From the NCBI GenBank assembly GCA_020631735.1, contig CM036209.1, positions 3,881,451 through 3,945,450 of the forward strand: a DNA stretch of 64,000 nucleotides, read 5' to 3'. Below, in pieces: positions 33,061 through 50,452 of the stretch (the stretch's first letter is position 1; each line of letters starts with the position of its first letter). Source of the DNA: Saccharum officinarum (taxonomy: Eukaryota > Streptophyta > Magnoliopsida > Poales > Poaceae). A program made the translations under genes and the position numbers. Below the pieces are notes generated by a model that saw only the letters and a program-made list of their open reading frames with translations, searched no databases and was not told where the DNA came from.

Positions 33061-35052
33061 GTTCGATCTACATCCAAGCAACCAAAAGCCAGACATATGG
33101 GTATATGCATGCACGAACAAGCCATGCACTCCATCGAGCCGAGCGTACATCCTCATCTGTGGGCACATGACACGGCCAGCCCCTGCCGTGGGCGAGCCCA
33201 GTGCGCTGTCGGCCGCATGCCGCCGGCCGGCTGTCTCAGGCCCCCTCCCTCTTGTGCACGAGCCCTGGAGCAGCACGTCAAGGTCCTGTCAGTTCGAGAG
33301 AAGCAGATGAGCTCAAGGTACAAGATGACGTATTTACAGTTTTACCACTCGATCATATATTCCCCATCGTTTATTTGTTTTACGTCCGATTTGAGTAGTT
33401 CTTGTCGCGTTAGGTTCGTATTTGCGAGCTCTACATGTTAGTGTAGCTGTACAGTAGGTTTGGAAAATTTAATTTTCGAGTTTATATTAAAGTAATTATT
33501 TATCTATAGGAAATCTTAGAAAATTCATAACTTTCACGTTTTAAATCCGAATTTCGTAATTTTTACGTCTGTGTGATGTAGTAACGTGTAGAAGAGTTTT
33601 ACAAACTTTTTATATTATTTTGCTACTGTTGGTGTATTGTTTTAATTATGTCTCTTTGTTTGCTTTGTGTATGATTGCTCGGATGATTGTGTGTTGATGC
33701 TTGACGATCGAGTATAGACGGTGAGCAATTTCTTGACGATCAGAAGTATTATTTTGAGCCAGATCAGCAGTATCAACAGGAAAGCTTTGATCAAGGCAAG
33801 TATAACATGGGACCATCCTTGATGTCCTATTCACTGAAATTATCATACATATGCATGTGTCTTCCTTGACAACCATAGAGATTATAACTTAGCTATTGAT
33901 ATCTTGTTTCCTTGTCGCCTATGGGTTGTGCATTTGGGTAGCTACTGCTAGTGCTTAATTATGAACAATGATCTTGTAATTTGACTAATGAATTATGCAA
34001 TCAACCAATTAAGATGATGTTATTTCTGTTGAAAGGGGGCTAGAGCATGTGGGTTATTTTGATGCTCTAGTTACTCTCCGTAAGGACTTACCTGTAAGTG
34101 ATAACCGGGACATACAGTACAGCTGTGAGGGCTATATGGCTCTGGCTCTAGTTGTTCAAGAGACCTTTTCTAGCTTGTTAGTGGTTACCTTAAATGGCGT
34201 AAGAAAGGCTTGCCACGTTGGTTGTAGTGCGAGCCCCTGGCCTAGTGTGTATAGGCTGCGGTTGTTGTGCCACAGGGAAGGGGGATTCTACATCTGCCTG
34301 CCGGGTGAATCTAATGGACCTAACTTGTTAGACGAACTTTTGGATGGCTTTATATGGTTTCTTGTGCTTAGGGATTCATGACCCCTTAGCATATGGAAAT
34401 CATGACTCACAGTGAAAGTGTACACCTCTGCGCAGAGTTAAAAACTGGTATACTAGCCGTGCTCACGGATACGAGCGGCCTTGGGGATTCTTACAGAATA
34501 GTTGATCACCATTATTATATCATGCTTAATTATTGTTGATTATTATTATGCTCATGTTAATGATATTCATTATCCTTATTACAAATGATCATTGATTCAT
34601 TAATGGGATTTGGATTACCTTGATGCTACTCAATTGCTAATTATATGATGATTAAAAGCTAAACGCAGTTAAACAGTGTCTAGCCTTTTTGAGCCTCATG
34701 AACCCTGTGCTATACTTGTTGAGTTCGACATGGACTCATTCTTGCTATTTCCCCAACACTCCAGTGTGTAGTAAGATGCTACTCGGAAAAAGGACAAAGG
34801 TGTAGTGGAGTTTCCAGAAGACTAGTAGAAGTGCTAGGCATATGTTACCCCCAGTCAGCCGTCCCTGAGAAGAATGGAGCCCGAAGTTTAGTCACCGTTC
34901 CGCGATACTCTGATGTAAGTGTTAATATAGCTATGTATACGTTATATAATAACATTGTTTCTGATATTTTTTTTCATTCTGGCATATGTGTGGACTTCCT
35001 GGGCACACATATGATTAGCCTGGTTTTGTTCTTTAGAAAACCGGGTGTGACA
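33061..35052 (+). other. 3' part of the left LTR, non-coding
   Basis: No protein frame worth naming. It includes the TTTACGTCCG and GGCAAGTATAACATGGG wording typical of this LTR class and ends at the primer site. Confidence 0.6.
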
Positions 35053-35055
35053 GAG

Positions 35056-35067
35056 TGGTATCAGAGC
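35056..35067 (+). other. Primer binding site (initiator tRNA-Met type)
   Basis: TGGTATCAGAGC, three bases after the left LTR end; the standard tRNA-iMet-complementary primer site of many plant LTR elements. Confidence 0.93.
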
Positions 35068-37430
35068 GGTGTTGACTGTAGGACGTATGCCAAGTAGCAC
35101 TGGACGTATTCTAAAACTTATTTTACTATAAAACTAATTTGTCATACCTTGACTCATTGATTTTGACTATTTTCTCTTCCTTGTCTTGTTGTATCCCCTC
35201 CTTGATATAGCTTTCTTTGAGCTATTATTTCTTACTCCATTGGATTTTGTTTTATGTTGATTTTACTAAAAGTTTTCTGATCTTACCTTGTTCAAAAGTT
35301 CGATGGCCTTTCATCATCTCCAAGGTGCCATTAGGATGACCACCATTGTTGAAGAAGCACGTGTAGTATCGATGATGTGATGTGTGTTTGTTTTGCTTGA
35401 TGTGTTGCTTGTGTGTTATCCTTGTTCTCATATTTCAAAGGTGGCTCGGAAGGTATAAGTCTTGAGGAGTAGCTTGATCTATGCTAAGTGGGGTAGGTTT
35501 TACGTAATACTCCGCACGCTGATTTCTATAGCAGTCTGCAATGTTTCTGTTATATCTCAAGATATGGACATGAGAAATTTATGAAATTTTACTGGGAATA
35601 ACTAGACTTCTGTATCTTTCCAAACCCACTGGATTTACCTTTTTACCTATTTTGAGCTAAGAGATATACCTGTTCTAAGTTGAGGTTACTGCATAGTCTG
35701 GAATTCTGGAACAGTTTTGGCTAAGCTCTGTTTTTGATTAATTTAATGACAGAACCTGGAAAAGTGTTATTAATAAAAGTTGTAGATAATTTCATAAGCT
35801 TTCCAACCATGTAAAGATCACTTCATTTGGATCTTTGTAGCTCGAGTTATGCCAGATTTACTGAACTGCTAAAATCGGAATTCGCCCAGAAATTTTCTGC
35901 ATTACTTCCTTATCTTGTATGAGTGAATATGTCATTGGATATCTTTGAATCTCATTGATTTGCCTTGGAATCTTACCTTAGAGATGATTATGGTTATTTA
36001 GTATAAAAGGAGATGCAAGTTACTTTGGTGTCCCCTAGTTTCTTTTTCTTAAGGGGGTAGCAAAGTTGTGAGTGTTGCAAGATGAATGTTCGTATGTCCT
36101 AGAGCTTCACTTGGAAGAAGTGGTTATCTCTATGATTGGAAGTCTACCCATGTGCTAGAGTCCTTTGCTTGGGATCAGTGCCTAGTTGGATCATCGACGA
36201 GAAGCTTAGGATTTCAACATTCAACATACTCTATACAAGTTAGCATGGACGACATAGGAAGGAGATGTTGGAAGTCTATAGTTAGTTTCATGAAAACTTA
36301 GATGACATCACCCCCATATCAAGTATGTTAGTAAGTTTTACATGAAGGACTCGTCAATAGCAGCAAGCCTTAGAGAAAGTGTTGCCTTCAATGACATTGT
36401 CAGGTGGAACAAAATCTTTGTTAAGTGGGGTAGTGTCCGTTACCATCATCAATCTTAAGCGACGAGGTACCAAGAACTGAAGATCAAACCTTATCTTTCT
36501 TGTCATCTTTTGGCTATCCTTGATCCATGTCTTATATCTCATCAACATAAATCAAAGAAGCGTGAAGACTTGAAGATTAGTGTCATCTATCTCTGTAGTC
36601 TCTGAATCTCGTTTCTGCCTTATCCTATTTTTTTTAGAACAGTCTGTCTTCCTTAGCTTGTACCTCTATTTTTGGATGCCCAAAAATCATGAATAAATTC
36701 TGGACAATAGTAGACTTCAATATCTTTCTCTGACCGTAAGAACCACCCTGATAGCTATTATGGTTTGGGATTTATGAAAATCACAAGGCGACGTATCTAT
36801 GCTGTCAGCAATCTGGAATAGTTTCTGTTGTGCACAGTTTTCGACCACGTTAACTGTAGAATCTGGAGAAGTATTCTATAAGAAAGTTGTAGTAAATTTG
36901 ATAAGCTTTCCAACGGTATAAGCTACAATATTATTGGATTCGTAGAACTTGAGTTATAACTGTATTTCTGCACTGCCATTTTTCTGCTCGCGAGGAAGTA
37001 CAAGTTACTTGTTCTTGCATATGCTCATGAATATCTTTGAGATGATAGAAGGACATGATGGTAGTTATCACTCAGAAACACATGTAATCTATCCATTGGT
37101 GTTCTCCAGTTGATCTCTTCTTAAGAGGGGTTGCCGAACTAAAGGCGATACAAGACGGAGGTTTTATACGTTCTATTTTCGTCATCTGGAAGCATCAGCT
37201 ATCTACATGGTTGCAAAGTCATTATCGAGCGCAGGTATCCTTTTTCAGGGTGGGTAACCTGTTAGAACCATCTACAAGAATCATAAGGGTCTAAAGGAGA
37301 CATTTACAAAGTTGGTTATGAGTTTGTGGCATCATCATTGGATAGGAGTTGACGAAAGAAAAGTGAAGACTTGCAGATCAACTTTATCTTTCTCCCTAGT
37401 CTCTCCGAATCTCGGGACGAGATTTCTGTT
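35068..37430 (+). other. Internal region of the LARD, no coding capacity
   Basis: About 2.36 kb with stops in all frames and no gag or pol motif. Two related blocks can be seen (ATAAGCTTTCCAAC with nearby GTTGTAG at about 35780-35810 and at about 36890-36915). These suggest an old internal duplication or leader/trailer sequence of the parent element. Confidence 0.7.
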
Positions 37431-37444
37431 AAGTGGGGTAGAAT
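37431..37444 (+). other. Polypurine-tract region before the right LTR
   Basis: AAGTGGGGTAGAAT lies directly before the right LTR and follows GACGAGATTTCTGTT, the usual arrangement at the 3' end of chromovirus-type elements. The tract is slightly degenerate. Confidence 0.65.
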
Positions 37445-41038
<3,594 letters not shown>

Positions 41039-43308
41039 GATTGGCACTGCAGTGCTTTTGCTGTAGTTGATCTGCAAGCCGGTTGCACTTGCAAACTGAT
41101 CCAATATGTTCTTCAGTGCTTGAATGTCTGCCAATTGTCCACGAACCAGTAGCAGTGTGTCATCGGCGTATTGTAACACCGGGCACCCCTCTCCATCTAC
41201 GATTGGGTGACCAATGCTTGTCTCCTTCCTGATGAGTACTTGCAGCACATCCGCCAGTAGGATGAACAGGTACGGCGAAATGGGGTCGCCCTGCCTCAAT
41301 CCACGCTTGCAATTGATCCATGGTCCCGGACAACCGTTGACTAACACAGCCGACTTTGATGATTGAAGGATGTGTCTCATCCATCTTCTCCACTTGTGGC
41401 TGAAGCCTCTAGCATGCAGCACAGTATCCAGCGCATCCCAATTTACAGTGTCAAAAGCTTTGGCAAAGTCTAGCTTGATCACCATGGTCGGTTGTTTCCG
41501 CTTATGGCAGCACTGGACAAGCTCCATAGCATAAACAAAATTTTCAGTTATGGACCTCCCTCTAATGAAGCCTGTCTGATCAATGTCAACTAGTTTCTGT
41601 ATCTGGGACTGTAGCCTTGTTGTTAGTATCTTGGTTAAGACCTTGATGCAGCAGTTCTGGAGGCATATTGGGCGGAAAGCATGGACTTCAGAGGCGCCAT
41701 GCTTTTTCGGAATTAGGACCATATGTGATCGGTTCAGTCTCTCTAGCTGCACAGTCTCTTCGTGGAAGGCCTGAAGAAAATCCATGACATCCTTCCCCAC
41801 TGTGGCCCACGCTGCCTTGTAGAAGCTAGGACCAAATCCATCTGGACCTGGGGCGCTGTTGCGGTTCATGCTCTTGATCGCGAACGTTGCCTCTTGCTCA
41901 GTGAATGGCACTGTCAGCTCGTCAGTTGCTGTGGGCAGGTCATGATATAGGCTTATGCAATCAAAGCTCCACGTTGACTGCCCTGGGACACCAATAATTG
42001 ACTTGAAGTACTCCGTTAGTGCCTGCACTTTGATCTGATGATTGGTCACCTGAATTCCACCAACCTCAATACTTCTGATGCTGTTCCTTCTCATTCTTGC
42101 CGTGGCATGGGCATGGAAGAATGCTGTGTTACTGTCACCCTCCGGAACAGCTTTGAATTTTGCCCTCTGTTTCCAGTGTGCAGCCCTCTGCTTGAGTTCC
42201 AGCGCTAGCCTCTCATAACCCTGCTGTCGTAGCTGTTTCTCGTCCTGAGACAAGGAACGCGTTTCTTCGAACATATCAAAAAGCTGAATAATAAATTTAC
42301 AATTTGGAATAATAGCTGGTGGCGCCCTGTTACGCCTAGACTAAACCTTAGCCGCTGCCCGAAGTGATTTGAGTCGCCCAGCGAGGTTGCCAGCAGCATC
42401 GGCATGTCGCGAGGTCTGTAGCCAGACCGGGAGCACAGTCAGCAGGAACGTACTGTTCAGCAACCAGGCGTTTTCGAAGCGGAAGGAGCACGGTTTAGGA
42501 ATTTTAGTGGAGAGGGTCGCAAGCAAAGGAGTGTGATCTGAAGTTGGTCTTGGAAGGCCGAGGAGTGAGGAAGAAGGGAAGAGGTTGCCGAAAAGATTAT
42601 TGTGGAAGACTCTATCAAGGCGTGCCAAGGTCGGATCATCGCGCTTGTTGGTCCAGGTATAGCGGCAACCAGCAAGGGGAAGCTCAAGAAGTCCGAGTTC
42701 GTTGATTTTGTCATTGAACGCTGAAACAAGAGTAGCGTTAGAAATGGTGGTGTTCTTATCGGACTGTGAGCGAACGAGATTGAAGTCACCAGCTAGGATC
42801 CAAGCTCCATTGTAAGAGGAAGCAAGGGAGGAAAGGGAAGATAGGAAGAGGGGGGAGTCTCTGTGATCGGAGGGAGCGTAAATGTTGGACACCGAGAAAC
42901 TGTGCTCCGAAAAGGTTGAGGTGAAAGAGGCGGAGAGGCAATAGCTGCTATCATGGAAGTGGGAATGAAGCGTTAGAACGTTCGGATCCCAGGCGGTGAG
43001 CATGCCACCGCGAGAGCCAGCAGCGTCAAAAGTGATGAAGGAAGAAGAAAAGTTGGCGGGGAGGAATGTGGCCGCTTTGAAAAAGTTGCATTCGCTGAGT
43101 TTGGTCTCTTGAAGACAAACGATTGAAGGGTTCGCAGAGCGAATAGCATCGCGGACAATAGTGCACTTCTCCGGGTCACCAAGGCCACGCACATTCCAGG
43201 AAAGCAAGAAAAAAGCTTTTGAGGAAACAGACATTTTGATTTAAAACACACCCACACAGACACAGACACCACTCGTCCGGTCGAACAGGGATCGTCTGAG
43301 GGCTTGCA

Positions 43309-45495
43309 TTACATCGGCTGGGGCGAGGCCGCGTCAACTGCGGCAGAGTTGGAGCAACCCAGACCAGCAGCACGTGCAAGCTTGCGAAGATCCGGCAGCG
43401 CAACAGGCAGCTTGGTCCTTTTCAGGAGGCCACGGCGCTGGACGTGTTTCTGGAGGCCTGAGGAGCAGGCCTGCAGAGTGTTCTCCAAGGCTTTCTTCTG
43501 CATCGCCTTGTCAGTCATGTCAACAAACATTCCCTTATCCTTGGCAGCCAGTCTGATGCTATGGCGGCGAACGAAGGCAGGCGGGGAGGCCAGCCTGACC
43601 ACGGCTTGATTGCTGTGCGCGGGGGCAGGCACCGGGGGCAGCAGAGGGAGGTTGCAGCAGGCTGTGAGGACAACATCCGGAGACAGGGAGGTGTCAGCCG
43701 AGACAAAGGTGCCCGGAGAGCTGTGTGGTGACGCATCAGATGCACGAGCATTGGCGTGGGCGTTGGCGTGGATGAACATGAGCTGTGCGAAAAAGGAAGC
43801 AAGGCCAAGTGCTTGCGCGGCAGTGAGAGCCTGTTGCTGTGAGCCGTGGTCGGAGGCTGCCGGGGGTGAGGGGTTGGAAGGTGGAGGCCACTTGAGAAGC
43901 GGGGAGGCTTCTGGCAGCGGCGATCTGTTACCCGGGCTGGGGTGGTCAGCAGAGGGGCTGGCAGGCAACACTGCCAGACCCTTCCCCCGCGGATCCACCA
44001 AGTGGATATCAAGCGTTGGCGGGGTGCTAACCGGCCGGTTGGAGGACGAACCAGTCACCAGCTGAGCGGCGAGCTTCAAAGTCAGGCGCAGAGTTGCTGG
44101 ACGACTGGATCATGTTGTAGGGGTGGAACGCAGCGTTGGTGAGCAGGTGAATATGTGAGTTGGGCGGTGGTGGTGGTGTGTTGGAGCGAGGCCGTGTTGT
44201 CCTGGCCGCGTAGGGCACGGCATGGACGTTTGCTGGGGTTGGGATGGTGGGGGCACGACGGCAGAGGAAAGGGGTGAGCACCCGGGCGATAGGCATCTTG
44301 CAGTCACGGAGGCGATGCCCCCAGCCGCGGCAGTTGCGGCAGCGGGCAGGCTCACGGCAGTCGCGAACTCTGTGGTCGGTGCCAAGGCAGCGGAAGCAGC
44401 CGTTGGTGTGGGTGAAGGGCTGTAGGATTTTGGAGGATGTGGGTTTTGGAGCGGCCGGGGAGAGGGCGGCTTGAAGGTAGGTTTTGGGACGCGCGGGCAG
44501 GGGCGTGGTAAAGGCAGCGGGCTCATCCAACAGCTGACTTGAAGGCACTGGTGCTGGGCCGTTGGGGATAAGACATGCATTAGTTCCCGGCGTGGGCGAC
44601 AGCGTACCAGAGGAACCAGTCCCAGGGGGGCGCCGAGCGGGATGGTCAGTCGCATTTGCTCCTAACGTGAGCGACAGAGTACCAGCGGTACCATCATAGT
44701 GGAACATTGAGCAAATACAGCTGGCGTATCGCGTACAATCCGAGGGCAGCGAGCGTTGGCAATCAATGCCGGATTGCCTCGAGCCCAACGCATAGAGTGG
44801 TCATAAGCGCTGGCGTGGGCATTGGCGGACAGCTGGGTTGAAGTGACCGCAGATGGATGGGCAATAACTGCACCGTTCTCCCACGGCGGGAGCGACCTCG
44901 CATGCCGCTCCGCCGCCGCCATGGACGGGTGGAGAAGCAAGACCGACGAACCCAAGCGCAGACTACCCAGTACGACCACCAGCACATTCGCCACATTCTG
45001 ACTCGACACACGGACGCGAAAAACACAATCCCGAACACGGCGGACAAGAAGGCGATCCGGAGGAGCGACAAGGAGGTAATGGACAGCATTGCGGACAAAG
45101 AAGATGTTGTAATGAGGAGATCTAGAGGCGGGGGAGATCCAGATGAAGGTAGGAGGGGAGGAGGAGGAGATAGCACCTGGGATCACAGTGTCATAGAGGT
45201 TGCGAAGCAGACATTCTTGCAGACGTGCTCCCGGCCTGACCTGCGAGCTCTTGACGTACCGGGGCGCCTTCACCTGACGCTGGGGCTCGGCGCACTTCGG
45301 GGCGAGGGGCTGAGGCTGGTGTATTGCTGGCGTGAGGCCGGGTAGTTGGTTGGGGTTGGTGGCGACGGTGGCGGCCGCAGCTGCGGGGGGAGGACTACAG
45401 GCAGGGCCCGGGGGTTTTGCGGCGGCGGGGGCTGCGTCGCACGGAGGTGGGGCGGGAGCGGGAGCGGGAACGGAGGTGGGAGCGGGAGCCATCAA
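43309..45495 (-). pseudogene. LINE ORF1 with two frameshifts (zinc-knuckle protein)
   Basis: ORF1 proteins bind LINE RNA and form the transposition particle. The frame opens at the ATG at 45495, nine bases inside the element's 5' end. It has an alanine/proline-rich N-terminus, then a shift to another frame between about 44790 and 44660 and back again between about 44080 and 44027, where the first frame resumes and ends at 43309. In the middle frame two adjacent CCHC-like knuckles are visible (CFRCLGTDHRVRDC and CRNCRGWGHRLRDC). The ORF stops 74 bases before the ORF2 start. The two compensating shifts could also reflect sequencing error, though the nonsense codon in ORF2 argues for real decay. 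Confidence 0.7.
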
Positions 45496-46068
45496 GCAAG
45501 CCCGTCATGAAGTCTTGAAGTGTACTACAACAGCAAGTAGAAAAATAGTGTCAAATAAAATCGATCGGGCATACAGCTAGCTACTAGTTAGCCTAGTTAG
45601 CTGCACTGTTTGTCAAACTGCCTATTGTTGACAAGTTTTTGCTTTGGTTGAAAGGCCGGAAAGCGTCCAAAGGTGAACGTGTCAAATTCATGCATACAAC
45701 TGCTTGCCATGCACGCACGACGAATAATAAAGTAACGACGACGACGTCGACGACCTACTCGCTCTTCCAATCATATCTATCCATGCTGCAGCATGCAGCT
45801 GAGGTACGCACGAGTCCTTCATCAGCCTGCTTTTCCCAAACAAAACACATGCATGATGCTTCCTGTCGCGGGTTTCAATTCCTCTCCTATCGGACTGATG
45901 AATATCCTGCTTCTTCTACTACCTTTGTCTAGAAGGAATATAATTCTAGATTTAGTTAAAGTAAAACTAACTTAACTTTGACTAAGTTTATGAAGCATAC
46001 TATCAGCATTGAAGACTGAGTTTATGAAACATACTAGTATCAACATGGAAAACTCGAATCAATATATG

Positions 46069-46370
46069 CTCCCTCCCATTTCAAATTAAAGATGTTTTTA
46101 GCTTTTTTTTAAATACATTGCTTTTAATTATGTATCGAAACATAGTGTATACATAAATATATAGCAAAATTTATGTATCTAGAAAAGCTAAAATATTTTT
46201 ATAACTTTGAATGGAGGGACTATTGTATTATGAAAATATAGTTCAGGACATATCTAATGATATTTATTTAGTATGATAAACATTGATATACTTTTACATA
46301 AATTTTGTCAAATTTATGGTAGTTTGATTGAACTTTATTATTCTAGAATTATGTCTTTTTAGATGGAGAG
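46069..46370. mobile_element. Stowaway-like MITE, copy B counterpart
   Basis: Ends CTCCCTCCCATTTCAAATTA and, reversed, CTCTCCATCTAAAAAG. Homologous to 19554-19856. Confidence 0.7.
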
Positions 46371-46850
46371 ATCTAATATGTCTATATATTTTTACTAACT
46401 ATTCTTTTAACTATATGACCTGGACATCGAAGGATAGATGTCCAATAATGACTTTGTTAATCTAGGATCTACAGGCTTGGCCTTTTGAAGACGCTATAGA
46501 GTAAGCTGTAGCTAGGTCATGGTGTGGAATGCGTCTATTGGGAGGTGTTTATGGGAGCAGCATGTATTTGGGCTATTGGCAGATTACATACAGGGCCTGT
46601 TTGGAGGGGCGTCTCACGGCTCTGGCTTCAGTACTATAGCAGTACTGCAGTAGAGCCGGAAGGAGACTCCGAAACGCACCTCTGGCGACTCTGGAGCTGC
46701 TTTTCTCAATGCTACAGTGTCTAACGGTAGCTACACTGTGGTGCTAGAGCCAGAGACGGAGAAGGGCGAGGCCTCTCCTAATGGAGCCTACATATCATGT
46801 GGATGCTCTCACCGTGCCGCAATTTATTACACATTGAATATCTAGTATTA

Positions 46851-46991
46851 GGGCTTGTTTGGATGTCCATATTTCCACCTCAATCCATGTGTATTGAGGT
46901 GTGTTGGTGTGGAATTTAGTTTAAGTTCTATACCAATCCATACCAACACACATATAGATTAAAGTGAATACATGAGCATCCAAACAAGGCC
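46851..46991. mobile_element. Tourist-like MITE
   Basis: 141 bases, ends GGGCTTGTTTGGATG and, reversed, GGCCTTGTTTGGATG, with the perfect 3-bp duplication TTA (46848-46850, 46992-46994). Confidence 0.92.
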
Positions 46992-47203
46992 TTAGTGTAA
47001 TATATATACATGTGTGTTTGTACTATCACAGGGCACAAGATAGTTGCAAATTGATGTTCATATGGTAAGGGCCTCTTTGTCTTTTGACCAGAGTTGGCCA
47101 CGTACCCTGGTTCAGGTGCCGACTGCCTAATGTTCGATGAGCAAAAGGACTGCCGACTGCCAAGCTTTTGGCAAGAAGTGGGACAAAATAAAACACTAAT
47201 GTA

Positions 47204-47463
47204 CTCCCTCCGTATTGGATTTAGAAGTCGTTTAGGACAGCGACATGGTCTCCAAAACACAACTTTGACCTCTTGTTTTTATAAAAAATATTTATGGAAA
47301 AGTGATATATGTATACTTTTATGAAAGTATTTTTCAAGACAAATCTATTCATATAATTTTTACATTTGCAAACTCAACAACTTAAAAGTTATTAATGATT
47401 TATATTCCCAATGTTTGATCCCAACGTTGTCCAAAATGACTTCTAAATCCGATACGGAGGGAG
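47204..47463. mobile_element. Stowaway MITE
   Basis: 260 bases with ends CTCCCTCCGTATTGGATTTA and, reversed, CTCCCTCCGTATCGGATTTA; the inverted repeat continues for some 25 bases. TA flanks both sides. Confidence 0.95.
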
Positions 47464-47474
47464 TATGCGTGGCT

Positions 47475-48255
47475 GTCTAAGCATGTGTTTGCATTGGTTC
47501 TGGGACTAGAGGGATGAAATGGATCCACTTCATTTTTTCTTGGATAGAGGATGGTTCCATCACGGTATTTGCTTGGAAGGATAGGGACGTCCTTGTTCCA
47601 TGTTTGGTTGGAGGGATAGAGATGAAGGGGATAACATCATGTCTATGGTCCTTTAGACAACTGTTTGGTGGGACCAACTTGTCATCCTCTCATGGCTTTC
47701 TTCTTCCTTCAGCACAACACAATTTAGATATGCCATGGTGAGCTTCCCTCACCGTCGCCGGGGCCGAGCTCGCCCTCGGGCCACCAGTGCTGCCACCGGG
47801 CTGAGCTAACTTGCCCCCGCCACGTCCGGTGCGGCCCTGGCCTTGCCCGCTACCACCACAGCAACCCCTCGAAGGCATCTTCTCCATCACCTGCAGATCT
47901 CGATGGGCTCGCTCGAAGGGGAAGGGATGGAGCTCGACGACGCTCATCAGTTCTTGGCCCGGCCTCCCTCGAAGGGGGAGGATGGGGCTCGGCCAGGCCT
48001 CCTTGATGGGAGGGGATGGAGCTCGACAGCGTTCAGGGAGAAGATGGAGCTCGGCTACGCGAGCAACACAACAAATGGCGTCATTGGAAAGGGACGGGCT
48101 TGCAACTCAATTTTTAGGGGACAAGTCTATCACCATGGGGTATATATATTTCTTCGCGAGGATGACTCTGTCCCTGTCTCCCAACCAAATACTGGGACGA
48201 AGTGGGATATCCCGTCTCGTCCATGTCCCTCCCCGCAACCAAAAACAACCTAAAG
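47475..48255. mobile_element. Probable non-autonomous DNA transposon with GC-rich interior
   Basis: Starts near GTGTTTGCATTGGTTCTGGG and ends near CAACCAAAAACAACC, loosely inverted. The interior repeats GATGGAGCTCG several times (47926-48050). The open frames across it are composition artefacts. Absent from copy A. Boundaries approximate. Confidence 0.4.
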
Positions 48256-48773
48256 TGAGTTTAGATTTCTACTAGCTAGTTGTGGTAACAAGGTCACTGT
48301 CATGTCATGTTATGAATGTAAACTTTAAACATATATGTAACGTCACTAGCTATTTACTGTGTATGTTGATGGAGAAATTAAAGGCCGGACGGGGTTCGAT
48401 CCATCACAGTTTTAATTAGGTTTGGGCTCCGGATCTTTCGAATCTGTACTAATAATATAATAATTAATTGGTTCCTACTCCTACGTAGCACCTGCATGCA
48501 GGTTCTTATCTGCATTATTTCTGCGCACGTAATATAATTTGATTTGATTGGTGGAGCTAGCTTACCTTACTCAACTTTGTTTATCATCTTTTATTTGGTG
48601 GGTTATGCAATCGATGTCAGCTCAGCAATGTACAATCAATCAGCATTGTCAATGTGAATATATTTATTTTCCTCATGCACACCAGCTGATTTCCACTTTG
48701 AAATTACACCATATATATACCAAGTTTTTCCAAATGCATGCATTTCTGAACATTTCTAAACGTGCATAAACAT

Positions 48774-49271
48774 TACTCCCTCCGTTCCAAATTATAAGTC
48801 GCTTTGACTTTTTTAAGTACATCCAATTTGCTATCTATCTAGATATACATTATCTCTAGATGCATAGCAAATTGTATGTACTAAAAAAGTCAAAGCGACT
48901 TATAATTTTTTTCGCGACCGTGTCTAGACACGTGTTTCTAAGAGTGGATAGAAGTACATTATAAGTTACCCACTCATTAGTAAGCGCTAAGCTTACTAGA
49001 GAGAATGAGAACCAAGAACACCAAAAAGAAAGAAGAACAACTGAAACAAAAACTGAGGGCGCAAAAACAAGTCTAAAGGCGACCTCGACTCCCTATCCAG
49101 ACAACAACGCACTTGGCCGCTCAGCCCGCGCACAAAGCAACAAAACAGGTTTTCTGTGACGACAGGAAGAAGCAAACTTGCGACAACTGATGGCTGCGTT
49201 ACCTCCTTAATGCGCCTACGGCAGAAGCCCGTCAATGTCCAGGACGAAGTCATTCAGAAAGCGACGGGATG
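48774..49271. mobile_element. Stowaway MITE split by a small LINE-like insertion
   Basis: 48774-48907 is a near-perfect foldback (TTATAAGTCGCTTTGACTTT and its reverse near 48885-48905) starting CTCCCTCCGTTCC. The expected end GGATGGAGGGAC appears only at 49261-49271, followed by TA. Between lies about 355 bases beginning with T7 and CGCGACC (48908 onward). The T tract and wording resemble the 3' end of the LINE at 5394, so it is probably a minus-strand truncated LINE inside the MITE. Confidence 0.6.
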
Positions 49272-49480
49272 GAGGGACTATTTTATTTGTATTGTCCCTA
49301 GTGACTAAACCGGTCACCTGCAGACCTGTTACAGTGATACGTGTTGTACGTGATGATGGCTACTCATGAACTAATAGATCAACACGAAATCTGTGCAGCT
49401 CAGCGAACATTTCCTCCGTTTATTAATCGCGCTACGAGGAAAATAAAAAAACACATGTAGATATATGTAGCTGCTATATT

Positions 49481-50264
<784 letters not shown>

Positions 50265-50452
50265 TATGTATTACACTGGGTACTAAATTATAATCTCTAC
50301 CCGAGCCAACTCACCGAGTCCGACGGAGCCAAACGACGCGCGCGCTCCTTGCATCGGATTCCCCTCGGACCTGAGCGCCGGTCCCCCCCCCCGCTCCCAC
50401 CTCCTCTTTATACTTTCGAGTTTTTTTCGTTCTAAATCTAATTTCTGAGATC

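Larger units (their letters stand above)
31464..35052 (+). repeat. Left (5') LTR of the LARD, 3589 bp
   Basis: Starts TGTCGCACCC and ends GTGTGACA. It contains a (TA)n tract (32094-32178), a TATA-like CTATAAATAG (32271-32280), the F-box fragment (32431-33060), and a long 3' part that looks like a normal chromovirus LTR. Pairs with 37445-41038. Confidence 0.95.
45505..49480. other. Copy B upstream region, first block, with several MITEs
   Basis: 45505-46430 matches 18390-19930 of copy A without the hAT element there. 46430-48460 is private to copy B and consists of small elements listed separately, plus 46595-46790 (GGGCCTGTTTGGAGGGGCG, with GCTACAGTGT and ACACTGTGGT foldback), probably another MITE. 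48460-49480 matches 21075-21840. No gene is visible. Confidence 0.55.

Noticed and set aside
44110..45345. Additional plus- and minus-strand ORFs over the LINE ORF1 region
   Set aside because: Alternative frames of the GC-rich ORF1; only the frames with the CCHC knuckles fit a LINE.
47811..48275. 154-codon Pro/Arg-rich ORF
   Set aside because: Lies in a short repeated GATGGAGCTCG block of a copy B-specific insertion; no domain and absent from copy A.
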